Assembly: GCA_964440795.1 (NCBI GenBank)
Contig: CAYTTQ010000005.1
Span: 1-64,000, forward strand
Length of the DNA stretch: 64,000 nt
Source of the DNA: C00003060 sp964440795
Lineage (GTDB): Bacteria > Desulfobacterota > Desulfobacteria > Desulfobacterales > C00003060
Direction of reading: 5' to 3'
Shown piece by piece: positions 1-7,284 of this stretch. Within the stretch, counting starts at the first letter, position 1; each line of letters opens with the position of its first letter. A program made the translations under genes and the position numbers. The notes beneath the pieces are model-generated. The model was not told the DNA's origin, did no database searches, and saw only the letters and a list, made by a program, of their open reading frames with translations.

Positions 1-207
1 CCCCAAGCCTTAACCGGCCCAATTGCCAGGGGGGATGTTGAAACGGTCGCCGGCCATGTGGCATCGATCAGGGAACACGTGCCCCGGTTTTTGCCCATGT
101 ACCGGAGTTTGGGCATGCATGCGGTTGACCTCTCCCTGGAAAAGGGAAACATTTCGGAAGAGACGGCAACCCGACTCCGCACCACCCTGGAACGCACACA
201 GGCATAA
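1..207 (+). CDS. DUF2520 / Rossmann-like protein, C-terminal end (5' cut by window)
   Basis: Frame 1 is open from base 1 to a TAA at 205-207. The translation begins PQALTGPIARGDVETV and continues through FLPMYRSLGMHAVDLS. This matches the end of the DUF2520 domain, where an ALTGPIARGD-type motif is typical; the family also has an N-terminal NAD(P)-binding Rossmann fold, which would lie outside the window. The function of these ketopantoate-reductase-like proteins is not settled. Only the last 68 codons are visible, so domain order and start cannot be judged. Confidence 0.7.
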   Translation, partial: PQALTGPIARGDVETVAGHVASIREHVPRFLPMYRSLGMHAVDLSLEKGNISEETATRLRTTLERTQA

Positions 208-275
208 CCGATTCACATAACCCCATCCAGAGGGCTCCATTGGCGAGTGAACCACTTGAAGAAAACCGCCCTCGC

Positions 276-463
276 ACTTAGGGTTCGCGCAAAAATAACT
301 TCACATTTTGCCATCTCGGCTTCCGCCCGTCTTTGCCCGATACCTCACTCGCAAAACCTCGACATAGCCTGCTATGCCTGCGATTTTGCTCAATCGGATC
401 GGCCAAATCCGAACTAAATCCGAGCGCCCATTCTGTGAAGTTATTTTTGCGCGAACCCTAAGT
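276..463. repeat. 180-bp inverted-repeat (MITE-like) element, copy 1
   Basis: Bases 276-305 and 434-463 are perfect inverted repeats of 30 bp (ends ACTTAGGGTTCGCGC). A core of 180 bp (280-459) matches the element at 59222-59401 in inverted orientation with three mismatches by eye. It carries no transposase, and the open frames crossing it have no protein-like character beyond the repeat. It fills most of the gap between the DUF2520 gene and carB. The rest of 208-578 shows only a weak promoter-like sequence. A TA target duplication, as for IS630-type elements, is possible for this copy but not clean for the other. Confidence 0.85.
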
Positions 464-491
464 TGACGTTTTTCAGTCCATCTGCTAGTTA
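463..491 (+). promoter_or_regulatory. Weak sigma70-like promoter candidate before carB
   Basis: TTGACG at 463-468 is followed after 17 bases by TAGTTA (486-491), with TGC just before it as in extended -10 promoters. The -10 match is poor. The -35 hexamer starts on the last base of the inverted-repeat element, so the insertion junction may have helped create it. Weak evidence. Confidence 0.25.
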
Positions 492-578
492 GATGCCATT
501 CATAAATGACCCGTTTTCTCAATTGCGGCGTCTCACCTACGGTCGGTCCGTCAAAACATAGAAAGGACAGGAAACATC

Positions 579-3500
579 ATGCCGAAACGCGACGACATTC
601 GTAAGGTAATGATTATCAGCTCCGGCCCGATTATCATCGGCCAGGCCTGCGAATTTGACTATTCGGGTACCCAGGCATGTAAAGCACTCAGGAAGCTGGG
701 ATACAAAATCGTACTGGTCAACTCAAATCCGGCCACCATCATGACGGACCCCGAAATGGCCGATGTGACGTACATCGAACCGTTAAACTTCCAAACCATG
801 GTGGAAATCATTGAGGCGGAACGGCCGGATGCCTTATTGCCCAACTTGGGGGGTCAGTCGGGGTTGAACCTTTCTTCGGAGCTGGCTCAGGCCGGCGTTC
901 TGGACAAGTACGGCGTCAAGATTATCGGCGTGGAGGTGGATGCCATCAAACGGGGAGAAGATCGCACGGCTTTCAAGGAAACCATGGACCGCCTCGGCAT
1001 CGAAATGCCCAAGAGCGAGGCGGTCTTCAGCGTAACGGATGCCGAGAAGGTCGCCGATCGGTTGGGATATCCGGTGGTGATCCGGCCGGCGTATACGATG
1101 GGCGGCACCGGCGGCGGGTTGGTCTACAATGTGGAGGAACTACGAGTCATCGCCGGTCGGGGCATTTCAGCCAGTTTTGTCGGACAGATATTGGTGGAGG
1201 AATCGGTACTGGGTTGGGAAGAGTTGGAACTGGAGGTGGTCCGTGACGCCAAGAACCAGATGATCACGGTCTGTTTCATCGAAAACGTGGACGCCATGGG
1301 TGTCCATACGGGCGACTCCTATTGTACGGCCCCCATGCTGACCATTACCCAGGAATTACAGGACCGTTTGCAAAAATCCGCGTACGACATCGTGGAAGCG
1401 ATACAGGTAATCGGGGGGACCAACATTCAGTTCGCCCATGACCCGAGAACCGGACGGGTCGTCGTCATCGAGATAAATCCCAGAACCTCCAGGTCTTCGG
1501 CCCTGGCGTCCAAGGCCACCGGATTTCCCATCGCTTTGGTCTCCGCCATGCTGGCCGGAGGCATGACATTGGACGAAATCCCATACTGGCGAGCGGGGAC
1601 CTTGGACAAGTACACACCGTGGGGCGATTATGTGGTGGTTAAGTTCGCTCGATGGGCCTTTGAAAAGTTTCACGGCGCCCAGGACAAACTGGGCACCCAG
1701 ATGCGGGCGGTGGGCGAGGTCATGAGTATCGGCAAAACGTACAAAGAGGCCTTTCAAAAAGCCATCCGGTCACTCGAAAACGGCCGCCACGGGCTGGGAT
1801 TCGCCGAAAACTTCCATACACAAACAGTGGACGAACTGATGGAACAGCTGGCGGAACCGACCAGTGAACGGCAGTTTGTTATGTACGAGGCCCTACGGAA
1901 AGGAGCCAGAGTCGATACGTTAAGCAAAAAGACGCACATCAAGAAATGGTTTGTGGAACAGATGAAGGAACTGGTGGACTTGGAAGAAGAGATACTGGCC
2001 TACCGCGGACAGGTTCCGCCGGAACCGCTTCTTACCCGAGCCAAACGGGACGGATTCGCAGACGCCTATCTATCAAAGATTTTGGATATTCCGGAACGGG
2101 ATGTCCGGCAACACCGCACGGCCCTGAAGGTGGTGGAATCATGGGAACCGGTACCCGTAAGCGGGGTGGAAGACGCAGCCTATTATTTTTCCACCTACAA
2201 CGCACCCGACGCCGTAGCCACCAGTTCGAAACGTAAGATCATGGTCTTGGGCGGGGGGCCCAACCGCATCGGACAAGGCATTGAGTTCGATTATTGTTGC
2301 GTCCACGCCGCCTTCGCCTTGCGGGATGAAGGATTCGAATCCATTATGGTGAACTGCAATCCCGAAACCGTATCCACCGACTACGATACCGCCGACAAGC
2401 TCTACTTCGAGCCCCTCACCGTGGAGGATGTCCTCAGTATTTACGAAAAGGAACAACCCGAGGGGGTTATCGTCCAATTCGGCGGGCAAACTCCGTTAAA
2501 CATCGCCAACGAACTGGCTGAAACGGGGGTTCGGATCATCGGCACGTCTCCGGAAACCATCGACCTGGCGGAAGATCGGGACCAATTTCGTCAAAAGATG
2601 CGCAAGCTGGGAATTGCACAGCCCGAATCGGGCATGGCCAGCCGACTGGAAGAGGCCTTGGATATTGCCGCCGACATCGGCTATCCCCTGATGGTTCGGC
2701 CATCCTACGTCCTGGGAGGACGGGCCATGGAGATCGTTCATGATGAAGAGATGCTCAGGGAATATGTGACGGCGGCCGTGGGGGTGTCACCGCAACGGCC
2801 GATCCTGATCGACAAATTTTTAGAAGATGCCATCGAGGTGGAAGCCGACGCCATAGCCGACGGTTCGGACGCCTTCGTACCGGCGGTGATGGAACATATC
2901 GAACGGGCCGGGGTCCACTCGGGTGACTCGGCCTGCGTCATCCCGCCGATCAGCATCCCAGCCAAACATGTGGACACCATTTGCGAATATACCCGGCGCA
3001 TAGCCATGGAGCTCAACGTGGTGGGCCTCATGAACATACAGTACGCCATCGCCGATGATGTGGTTTACATCCTGGAAGCCAACCCGCGTGCTTCCCGGAC
3101 AGTCCCCTTGGTCTCTAAGGTATGCAATATCTCTATGGCCCGCCTGGCCACTCAGCTCATGCTGGGCAAGCGACTGGCGGACCTGGACATAGGTCCTAAA
3201 TCCGTTCCGCACTTCGGCGTGAAGGAAGCGGTTTTCCCCTTTAATATGTTTCCCGAAGTAGACCCGCTCTTGGGCCCGGAAATGCGAAGCACCGGTGAGG
3301 TCCTGGGGCTGGCGGACTCGTTTGGCCTGGCCTTTTACAAAGCCCAAGAAGCAACGCAACAGGTACTGCCTTCGGAGGGAACGGTACTGATCACCGTAGC
3401 GGAAAAAGACCGATCGGCCGGCCTGGAGGTAGCCAAGCGATTCAAGGAATTGGGGTTTAACATTCTAGCCACCGGCGGCACCCATGCCTTTTTGGCCGGC

Positions 3501-3779
3501 CACGGGATTGAAGCCGAGGTGGTCCGTAAGATGCACGAAGGACGGCCCAACATCGTGGACGGAATAAAGAATGGCGAAATCCAGCTGGTTATCAATACCC
3601 CCAGCGGCAGGCTGAGCAAGCATGATGATTCCTACATTCGGAAAGCGGCCATCAAGCATAAAATACCCTACGTGACCACCACGGCGGCCGCTATCGCCGC
3701 CGCCAAGGGTATCAGCGCGTTCAGACAAGGTCACGGCCGGGTAAAATCGCTACAGCAGTATCACGGTGACATCGGATAG
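579..3779 (+). CDS. carB: Carbamoyl-phosphate synthase large subunit
   Basis: Makes carbamoyl phosphate from glutamine-derived ammonia, bicarbonate and two ATP, for pyrimidine and arginine synthesis; it works with the small subunit CarA, which is not in the window. The 1066-residue length matches the family (E. coli 1073). Two homologous ATP-grasp halves are visible, the first starting MPKRDDIRKVMIISSGP and the second near residue 550 (KIMVLGGGPNRIGQGIEFDY). The C-terminal MGS-like allosteric domain follows from about residue 930. The ATG has GAAAGGACAGGA upstream. No frame breaks. Confidence 0.98.
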   Translation: MPKRDDIRKVMIISSGPIIIGQACEFDYSGTQACKALRKLGYKIVLVNSNPATIMTDPEMADVTYIEPLNFQTMVEIIEAERPDALLPNLGGQSGLNLSSELAQAGVLDKYGVKIIGVEVDAIKRGEDRTAFKETMDRLGIEMPKSEAVFSVTDAEKVADRLGYPVVIRPAYTMGGTGGGLVYNVEELRVIAGRGISASFVGQILVEESVLGWEELELEVVRDAKNQMITVCFIENVDAMGVHTGDSYCTAPMLTITQELQDRLQKSAYDIVEAIQVIGGTNIQFAHDPRTGRVVVIEINPRTSRSSALASKATGFPIALVSAMLAGGMTLDEIPYWRAGTLDKYTPWGDYVVVKFARWAFEKFHGAQDKLGTQMRAVGEVMSIGKTYKEAFQKAIRSLENGRHGLGFAENFHTQTVDELMEQLAEPTSERQFVMYEALRKGARVDTLSKKTHIKKWFVEQMKELVDLEEEILAYRGQVPPEPLLTRAKRDGFADAYLSKILDIPERDVRQHRTALKVVESWEPVPVSGVEDAAYYFSTYNAPDAVATSSKRKIMVLGGGPNRIGQGIEFDYCCVHAAFALRDEGFESIMVNCNPETVSTDYDTADKLYFEPLTVEDVLSIYEKEQPEGVIVQFGGQTPLNIANELAETGVRIIGTSPETIDLAEDRDQFRQKMRKLGIAQPESGMASRLEEALDIAADIGYPLMVRPSYVLGGRAMEIVHDEEMLREYVTAAVGVSPQRPILIDKFLEDAIEVEADAIADGSDAFVPAVMEHIERAGVHSGDSACVIPPISIPAKHVDTICEYTRRIAMELNVVGLMNIQYAIADDVVYILEANPRASRTVPLVSKVCNISMARLATQLMLGKRLADLDIGPKSVPHFGVKEAVFPFNMFPEVDPLLGPEMRSTGEVLGLADSFGLAFYKAQEATQQVLPSEGTVLITVAEKDRSAGLEVAKRFKELGFNILATGGTHAFLAGHGIEAEVVRKMHEGRPNIVDGIKNGEIQLVINTPSGRLSKHDDSYIRKAAIKHKIPYVTTTAAAIAAAKGISAFRQGHGRVKSLQQYHGDIG

Positions 3780-3792
3780 CCACGGAACGCCC

Positions 3793-4488
3793 ATGAAGGA
3801 AGAGCAAATCTTTGAAAAGCATATTGAAGCGTTGACCCGGATCAGCAAGGCAATCACGTCCGATCGATATATTGAAGACATTCTGCGGCTTATCGTAACG
3901 GTTACCGCCGAAGCGATGCACTCTAAGATCTGCTCCCTCTGGTTATTGGATGAAACAGAGAGAATTCTCAAGTTACGGGCCACCCAGAGTATCAGTGAAG
4001 ACTACCTGCAGGAACGGTCTTTAAAAATGGGAGAGGGTATCGTGGGCAAGGTGGCACTCACCCGGAAACCCTGCTCGGTCATCAATGTGCTGGAAAACGA
4101 CGCCTACAAAGAAAAGGAACTGGCCAAGAAAGAAGGGTTGGTCTCCATGTTGAGTGTTCCCATGGTGGTGAAGGATCGGGTGCTGGGCGTGGTCAATTGC
4201 TACACCTCCCGACCCCATGAATTTACGGAAACCGAGCAAAACGTCCTCGTCACGGTAGCCAACGAGGCGGCGGTAGCCATAGAAAATACGGAACTCATGG
4301 TCAAAAGCAAGGTGATTCAAGAAGAATTGGAGACACGCAAATTGATTGAGCGGGCCAAAGATGTCCTCATGGCCCGCCGGGGCATGTCGGGCCAGGATGC
4401 CTTTCGATGGATGCAAAAGCGAAGTATGGACGTGAGAAAATCGATGCGAGAAGTGGCCGAGGCGGTCCTGTTGACTGAAGAACTGTGA
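3793..4488 (+). CDS. GAF-ANTAR domain regulator
   Basis: About 231 residues from ATG 3793; a GTG at 3766 would add nine residues and overlap carB. An N-terminal GAF sensor domain (about residues 5-160, with MGEGIVGKVALTRKPC) is followed by a short helix and a C-terminal ANTAR domain (KLIERAKDVLMARRGMSGQDAF). ANTAR domains bind paired RNA hairpins with hexanucleotide loops and prevent transcription termination. It follows carB closely and precedes iorAB and a glutamate synthase whose leader has a hexaloop hairpin, so a role in amino-acid or nitrogen gene control is plausible (inference). The ligand of the GAF domain is unknown. Confidence 0.85.
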   Translation: MKEEQIFEKHIEALTRISKAITSDRYIEDILRLIVTVTAEAMHSKICSLWLLDETERILKLRATQSISEDYLQERSLKMGEGIVGKVALTRKPCSVINVLENDAYKEKELAKKEGLVSMLSVPMVVKDRVLGVVNCYTSRPHEFTETEQNVLVTVANEAAVAIENTELMVKSKVIQEELETRKLIERAKDVLMARRGMSGQDAFRWMQKRSMDVRKSMREVAEAVLLTEEL

Positions 4489-4515
4489 AAAGCCGGTTTA
4501 ACGGTTTAACCCTTC

Positions 4516-4557
4516 GAACCTTTGAACCTTGAACCTTTGAACCTTGAACCTTGAACC
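4516..4557. repeat. Short tandem repeat, GAACCTT(T) units
   Basis: Between the ANTAR gene and iorA the sequence is a run of GAACCTTT/GAACCTT units of 7-8 bp, about six copies, flanked by GGTTTAAC repeats at 4496-4511. It is non-coding, ends 27 bp before the iorA start, and probably varies in copy number by slippage. Confidence 0.8.
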
Positions 4558-4584
4558 GGGAACCCTGTTTATGGAGGTTAATCG

Positions 4585-6462
4585 ATGCATCCGCTTTTGA
4601 CCGAAGAAACCGGCAAGACGGTGCTCCTGCTGGGAAACGAAGCAATCGTCCGAGGCGCCTTGGAGGCGGGGGTGGCATTTGCCACCACCTATCCGGGGAC
4701 ACCCTCCTCCGAAATTGCCGAGAATTTTTTCCGCATCGCCCAAGAGTCGGAACTCTATTTCGAGTATTCCACCAATGAGAAGGTTGCCCTGGAAACGGCC
4801 GCCGGCGCCGCAGTTTCCGGAATACGCAGCATTTGCAGCATGAAACACGTGGGATTGAACGTAGCAGCGGACCCTTTGATGACCCTCGCCTATGTAGGGG
4901 TCCGCAGTGGTCTGGTCATTGTGACCGCTGATGATCCCTCCATGTTTTCCAGCCAAAACGAGCAAGACAATCGATATTATGCCCGGTTTTCCAGCCTTCC
5001 CATGCTGGAACCGTCGTCGGTCCAAGAAGCCAAGGAGATGACGAGAGAGGCGTTCCGTATCTCCGAGGAGCTGGAGCTGCCCGTACTGTTGCGCACCACG
5101 ACACGCCTTAGCCATGCCCGGGGAACGGTAACCCTGGGACCGCTGGTGGTTCCTCAGACCCAAGGCCGGTTTGAGAAAGAAAGCAGTCGGTTCGTCACCG
5201 TACCGTCAGTGGCCAGGACCCGTCATAAGATCCTCTTAGACCAGGCCGAGAAGGCCAAAGAGATGTCATGTCAATCCGACTTGAACCGTCTTGGCGGTAC
5301 CGGTTCATATGGGATTGCCACCAGCGGAATGGCCTATACCTACGTAAAAGACGCTTTGAAAGACCTCAATATGGAAGGTCGGGTACAACTGTTGAAATTG
5401 GGGTTTTCGTTCCCCCTCCCCGACACCCTGGCCTTGGAGTTTATTCGATCCACTCAAAAAATCCTGGTGGTGGAAGAGCTTGAACCGCTGTTAGAAGACG
5501 GCCTGAAAGCCCTGGCCCAGACGCATGGCCTTACCACACTCATTGCCGGGAAAAGACCGGATCTTTTCTCCCGGCTCTACGAATACCACCCCGGGCTGGT
5601 GCGGGACGTTATCGCCCGGTTTTTTGACATCGACTATACCCCGCCACAGCCGGTGGACGTCACCGAAGGGGCCGACCCCATACCGTTGCCTATCCGTCCG
5701 CCAAACCTTTGTGCGGGCTGTCCTCACCGTGCCAGCTATTACGCAGTCAACAGTGCCTTGGCGGAAATGGAAACGGAAGCCGTTTTTCCCACGGACATCG
5801 GCTGTTACACCTTGGGACTCTTGCCACCCTTACAGACAGCCGATTTCGTCATCTGTATGGGCTCCAGTGTCTCGTCGGCAGCGGGTATTTCCAGGGCCAC
5901 GGCCAAGACCGTCATCGCTTTTGTGGGAGACTCTACGTTTTTTCACTCCGGCATTACCGGACTGGTGAACGCCGTTCACAACCAACATCGCTTTGTGCTG
6001 ATCATCTTGGACAACGGCACCACCGCCATGACGGGGCATCAACCCCATCCCGGAGTCTCACTCACCCCGAAGGGATGGGACAAACCCACGGTTTCCATCG
6101 AAGCGATCGTCCGGGCCTGCGGGGTGGATAATGTTGCGGTGGTCAATCCCATCAACCTCGGTAAAATGAAGGCCGCTGTTCGGCAGGCCGTTTCGTCGAA
6201 AGCGCTTTCCGTCATCCTGGCCAAGGCCCCCTGTCCCTTGTACGAAAGGCGGATCCTTGGATCGAAGCCAAAACGCAAGTTTGTGGTCGGACCCGAATGC
6301 AACACCGATTGCACCATGTGTGTCGATTCTTTCGGTTGCCCGGCACTCTACAGAAACACCGACCCCGACGTCGAGACCACAATGACCATCGACCAACAGT
6401 TGTGCATCGGATGCGGGGTATGTATTCAAATCTGTAACAAGATCAGGCCGAAGAAGGCGTAA
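4585..6462 (+). CDS. iorA: Indolepyruvate:ferredoxin oxidoreductase, alpha subunit
   Basis: Oxidatively decarboxylates arylpyruvates (from aromatic amino-acid transamination) to aryl-CoA and reduces ferredoxin, or runs in reverse for aromatic amino-acid synthesis. At 625 residues it has the family length. An N-terminal pyruvate-oxidoreductase domain (TTYPGTPSSEIAE) is followed by a thiamine-diphosphate-binding core (GDSTFFHSGITGLVNAVHNQ ... LDNGTTAMTGHQPHPG) and a C-terminal ferredoxin region (CTMC, then CIGCGVCIQICN). TATGGAGGT precedes the ATG. It is followed 51 bp later by its partner iorB. Confidence 0.96.
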   Translation: MHPLLTEETGKTVLLLGNEAIVRGALEAGVAFATTYPGTPSSEIAENFFRIAQESELYFEYSTNEKVALETAAGAAVSGIRSICSMKHVGLNVAADPLMTLAYVGVRSGLVIVTADDPSMFSSQNEQDNRYYARFSSLPMLEPSSVQEAKEMTREAFRISEELELPVLLRTTTRLSHARGTVTLGPLVVPQTQGRFEKESSRFVTVPSVARTRHKILLDQAEKAKEMSCQSDLNRLGGTGSYGIATSGMAYTYVKDALKDLNMEGRVQLLKLGFSFPLPDTLALEFIRSTQKILVVEELEPLLEDGLKALAQTHGLTTLIAGKRPDLFSRLYEYHPGLVRDVIARFFDIDYTPPQPVDVTEGADPIPLPIRPPNLCAGCPHRASYYAVNSALAEMETEAVFPTDIGCYTLGLLPPLQTADFVICMGSSVSSAAGISRATAKTVIAFVGDSTFFHSGITGLVNAVHNQHRFVLIILDNGTTAMTGHQPHPGVSLTPKGWDKPTVSIEAIVRACGVDNVAVVNPINLGKMKAAVRQAVSSKALSVILAKAPCPLYERRILGSKPKRKFVVGPECNTDCTMCVDSFGCPALYRNTDPDVETTMTIDQQLCIGCGVCIQICNKIRPKKA

Positions 6463-6513
6463 GCCCCAATGTCAACGGGTTATCGGTTGAACCAGTGTAG
6501 GAGGAAATGAAAC

Positions 6514-7098
6514 ATGGCCGAATATCGGGTATATCTCACCGGCGTGGGTGGACAAGGAACGCTCCTGGCTACCAAGATCCTTGCCGAAGCCGCCATCCAT
6601 GCGGGCCACCATACGGTTGCCAGCGAAGTACATGGGATGGCCCAACGGGGGGGCATCGTCGAATCGACGGTCCTGGTGGGAGACGTGGGCAGTCCGATCA
6701 TATCGGACGGAGAGGCAGACGTCTTGTTGGGATTCGAACCATTGGAGACCTATCGGGCCATGGCAAAGTGTTCCAAAGATTCGGTGGTCATCTCCAACAA
6801 CGTCCCCGTCATGCCGTTCAGCGTGGCGATCGGGAAATCCACGTACCCGGACATCCCCCCCCTTTTTGATTTGATCCGAAAACAGGTGCGACAGTTAAGC
6901 ACATTGAACGCGCAAGCCTTAGCCATGAAAGCAGGGGCGGCATTGTCCGCCAACATCGCCATGCTGGGTGCGCTGGCCCGAAGTCACATCCTTCCCATTC
7001 CCAAAGAGGCCTTTCAGGAAACAATCCGCAACAAGACCCGAGAGCAGTTTGTGGATGCCAATCTTGAGGCCTTCGAGTTGGGATATACGGCATCATGA
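6514..7098 (+). CDS. iorB: Indolepyruvate:ferredoxin oxidoreductase, beta subunit
   Basis: The 194-residue beta subunit pairs with IorA. The start MAEYRVYLTGVGGQGTLLAT carries the GVGGQG motif of the gamma/beta domain of 2-oxoacid oxidoreductases, followed by SEVHGMAQRGG, also conserved. A strong ribosome site (AGGAGGAAAT) precedes the ATG. Co-transcribed with iorA on the basis of spacing. The low-potential ferredoxin it would reduce fits the Rnf operon further on (inference). Confidence 0.95.
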   Translation: MAEYRVYLTGVGGQGTLLATKILAEAAIHAGHHTVASEVHGMAQRGGIVESTVLVGDVGSPIISDGEADVLLGFEPLETYRAMAKCSKDSVVISNNVPVMPFSVAIGKSTYPDIPPLFDLIRKQVRQLSTLNAQALAMKAGAALSANIAMLGALARSHILPIPKEAFQETIRNKTREQFVDANLEAFELGYTAS

Positions 7099-7171
7099 GG
7101 AAGGTGCGCCCCCCGAAAAGGCTTGACTTTTCCGGACCTGTCTTGTAGGAGACTTCGGTTGGACAGATTTC

Positions 7172-7193
7172 AAAAACACAACGGCGTGTTTTT
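7172..7193 (+). promoter_or_regulatory. Hexaloop hairpin, possible ANTAR target
   Basis: An 8-bp stem (AAAAACAC / GTGTTTTT) encloses the six-base loop AACGGC. Loop position 1 is A and position 4 is G, as in the ANTAR antitermination motif, and a T-rich 3' arm follows. A GAF-ANTAR gene lies 2.7 kb upstream. The known motif needs two such hairpins; I do not find a convincing first one (GTCT-TGTAGG-AGAC at 7140-7153 has a six-base loop but the wrong bases). It could simply be the iorB terminator. Confidence 0.4.
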
Positions 7194-7209
7194 TAGGTAA
7201 TGACAAAGG

Positions 7210-7246
7210 AGTCCGTCACTCCCCTCAAGGGAGGTCGGACTTTTTT
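7210..7246 (+). terminator. Rho-independent terminator in leader before glutamate synthase
   Basis: AGTCCG and CTCCC pair with GGGAG and CGGACT around a CTCAA loop, followed directly by TTTTTT. It lies 39 bp before the start of the FMN-glutamate synthase gene. It may end the iorAB transcript or act as an attenuator for the gene downstream. Confidence 0.8.
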
Positions 7247-7284
7247 ATTTACACGACAATCCGATTAAAGGAGGGACTAAGCGT

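Noticed and set aside
301..522. 73-codon frame (minus) and the 95-codon frame at 59093-59380 with a shared peptide
   Set aside because: The similarity is fully explained by both lying in copies of the 180-bp non-coding repeat.
4496..4557. CRISPR-like repeat array before iorA
   Set aside because: Units are 7-8 bp with no spacers; a simple slippage repeat. No CRISPR array or cas gene was seen anywhere.
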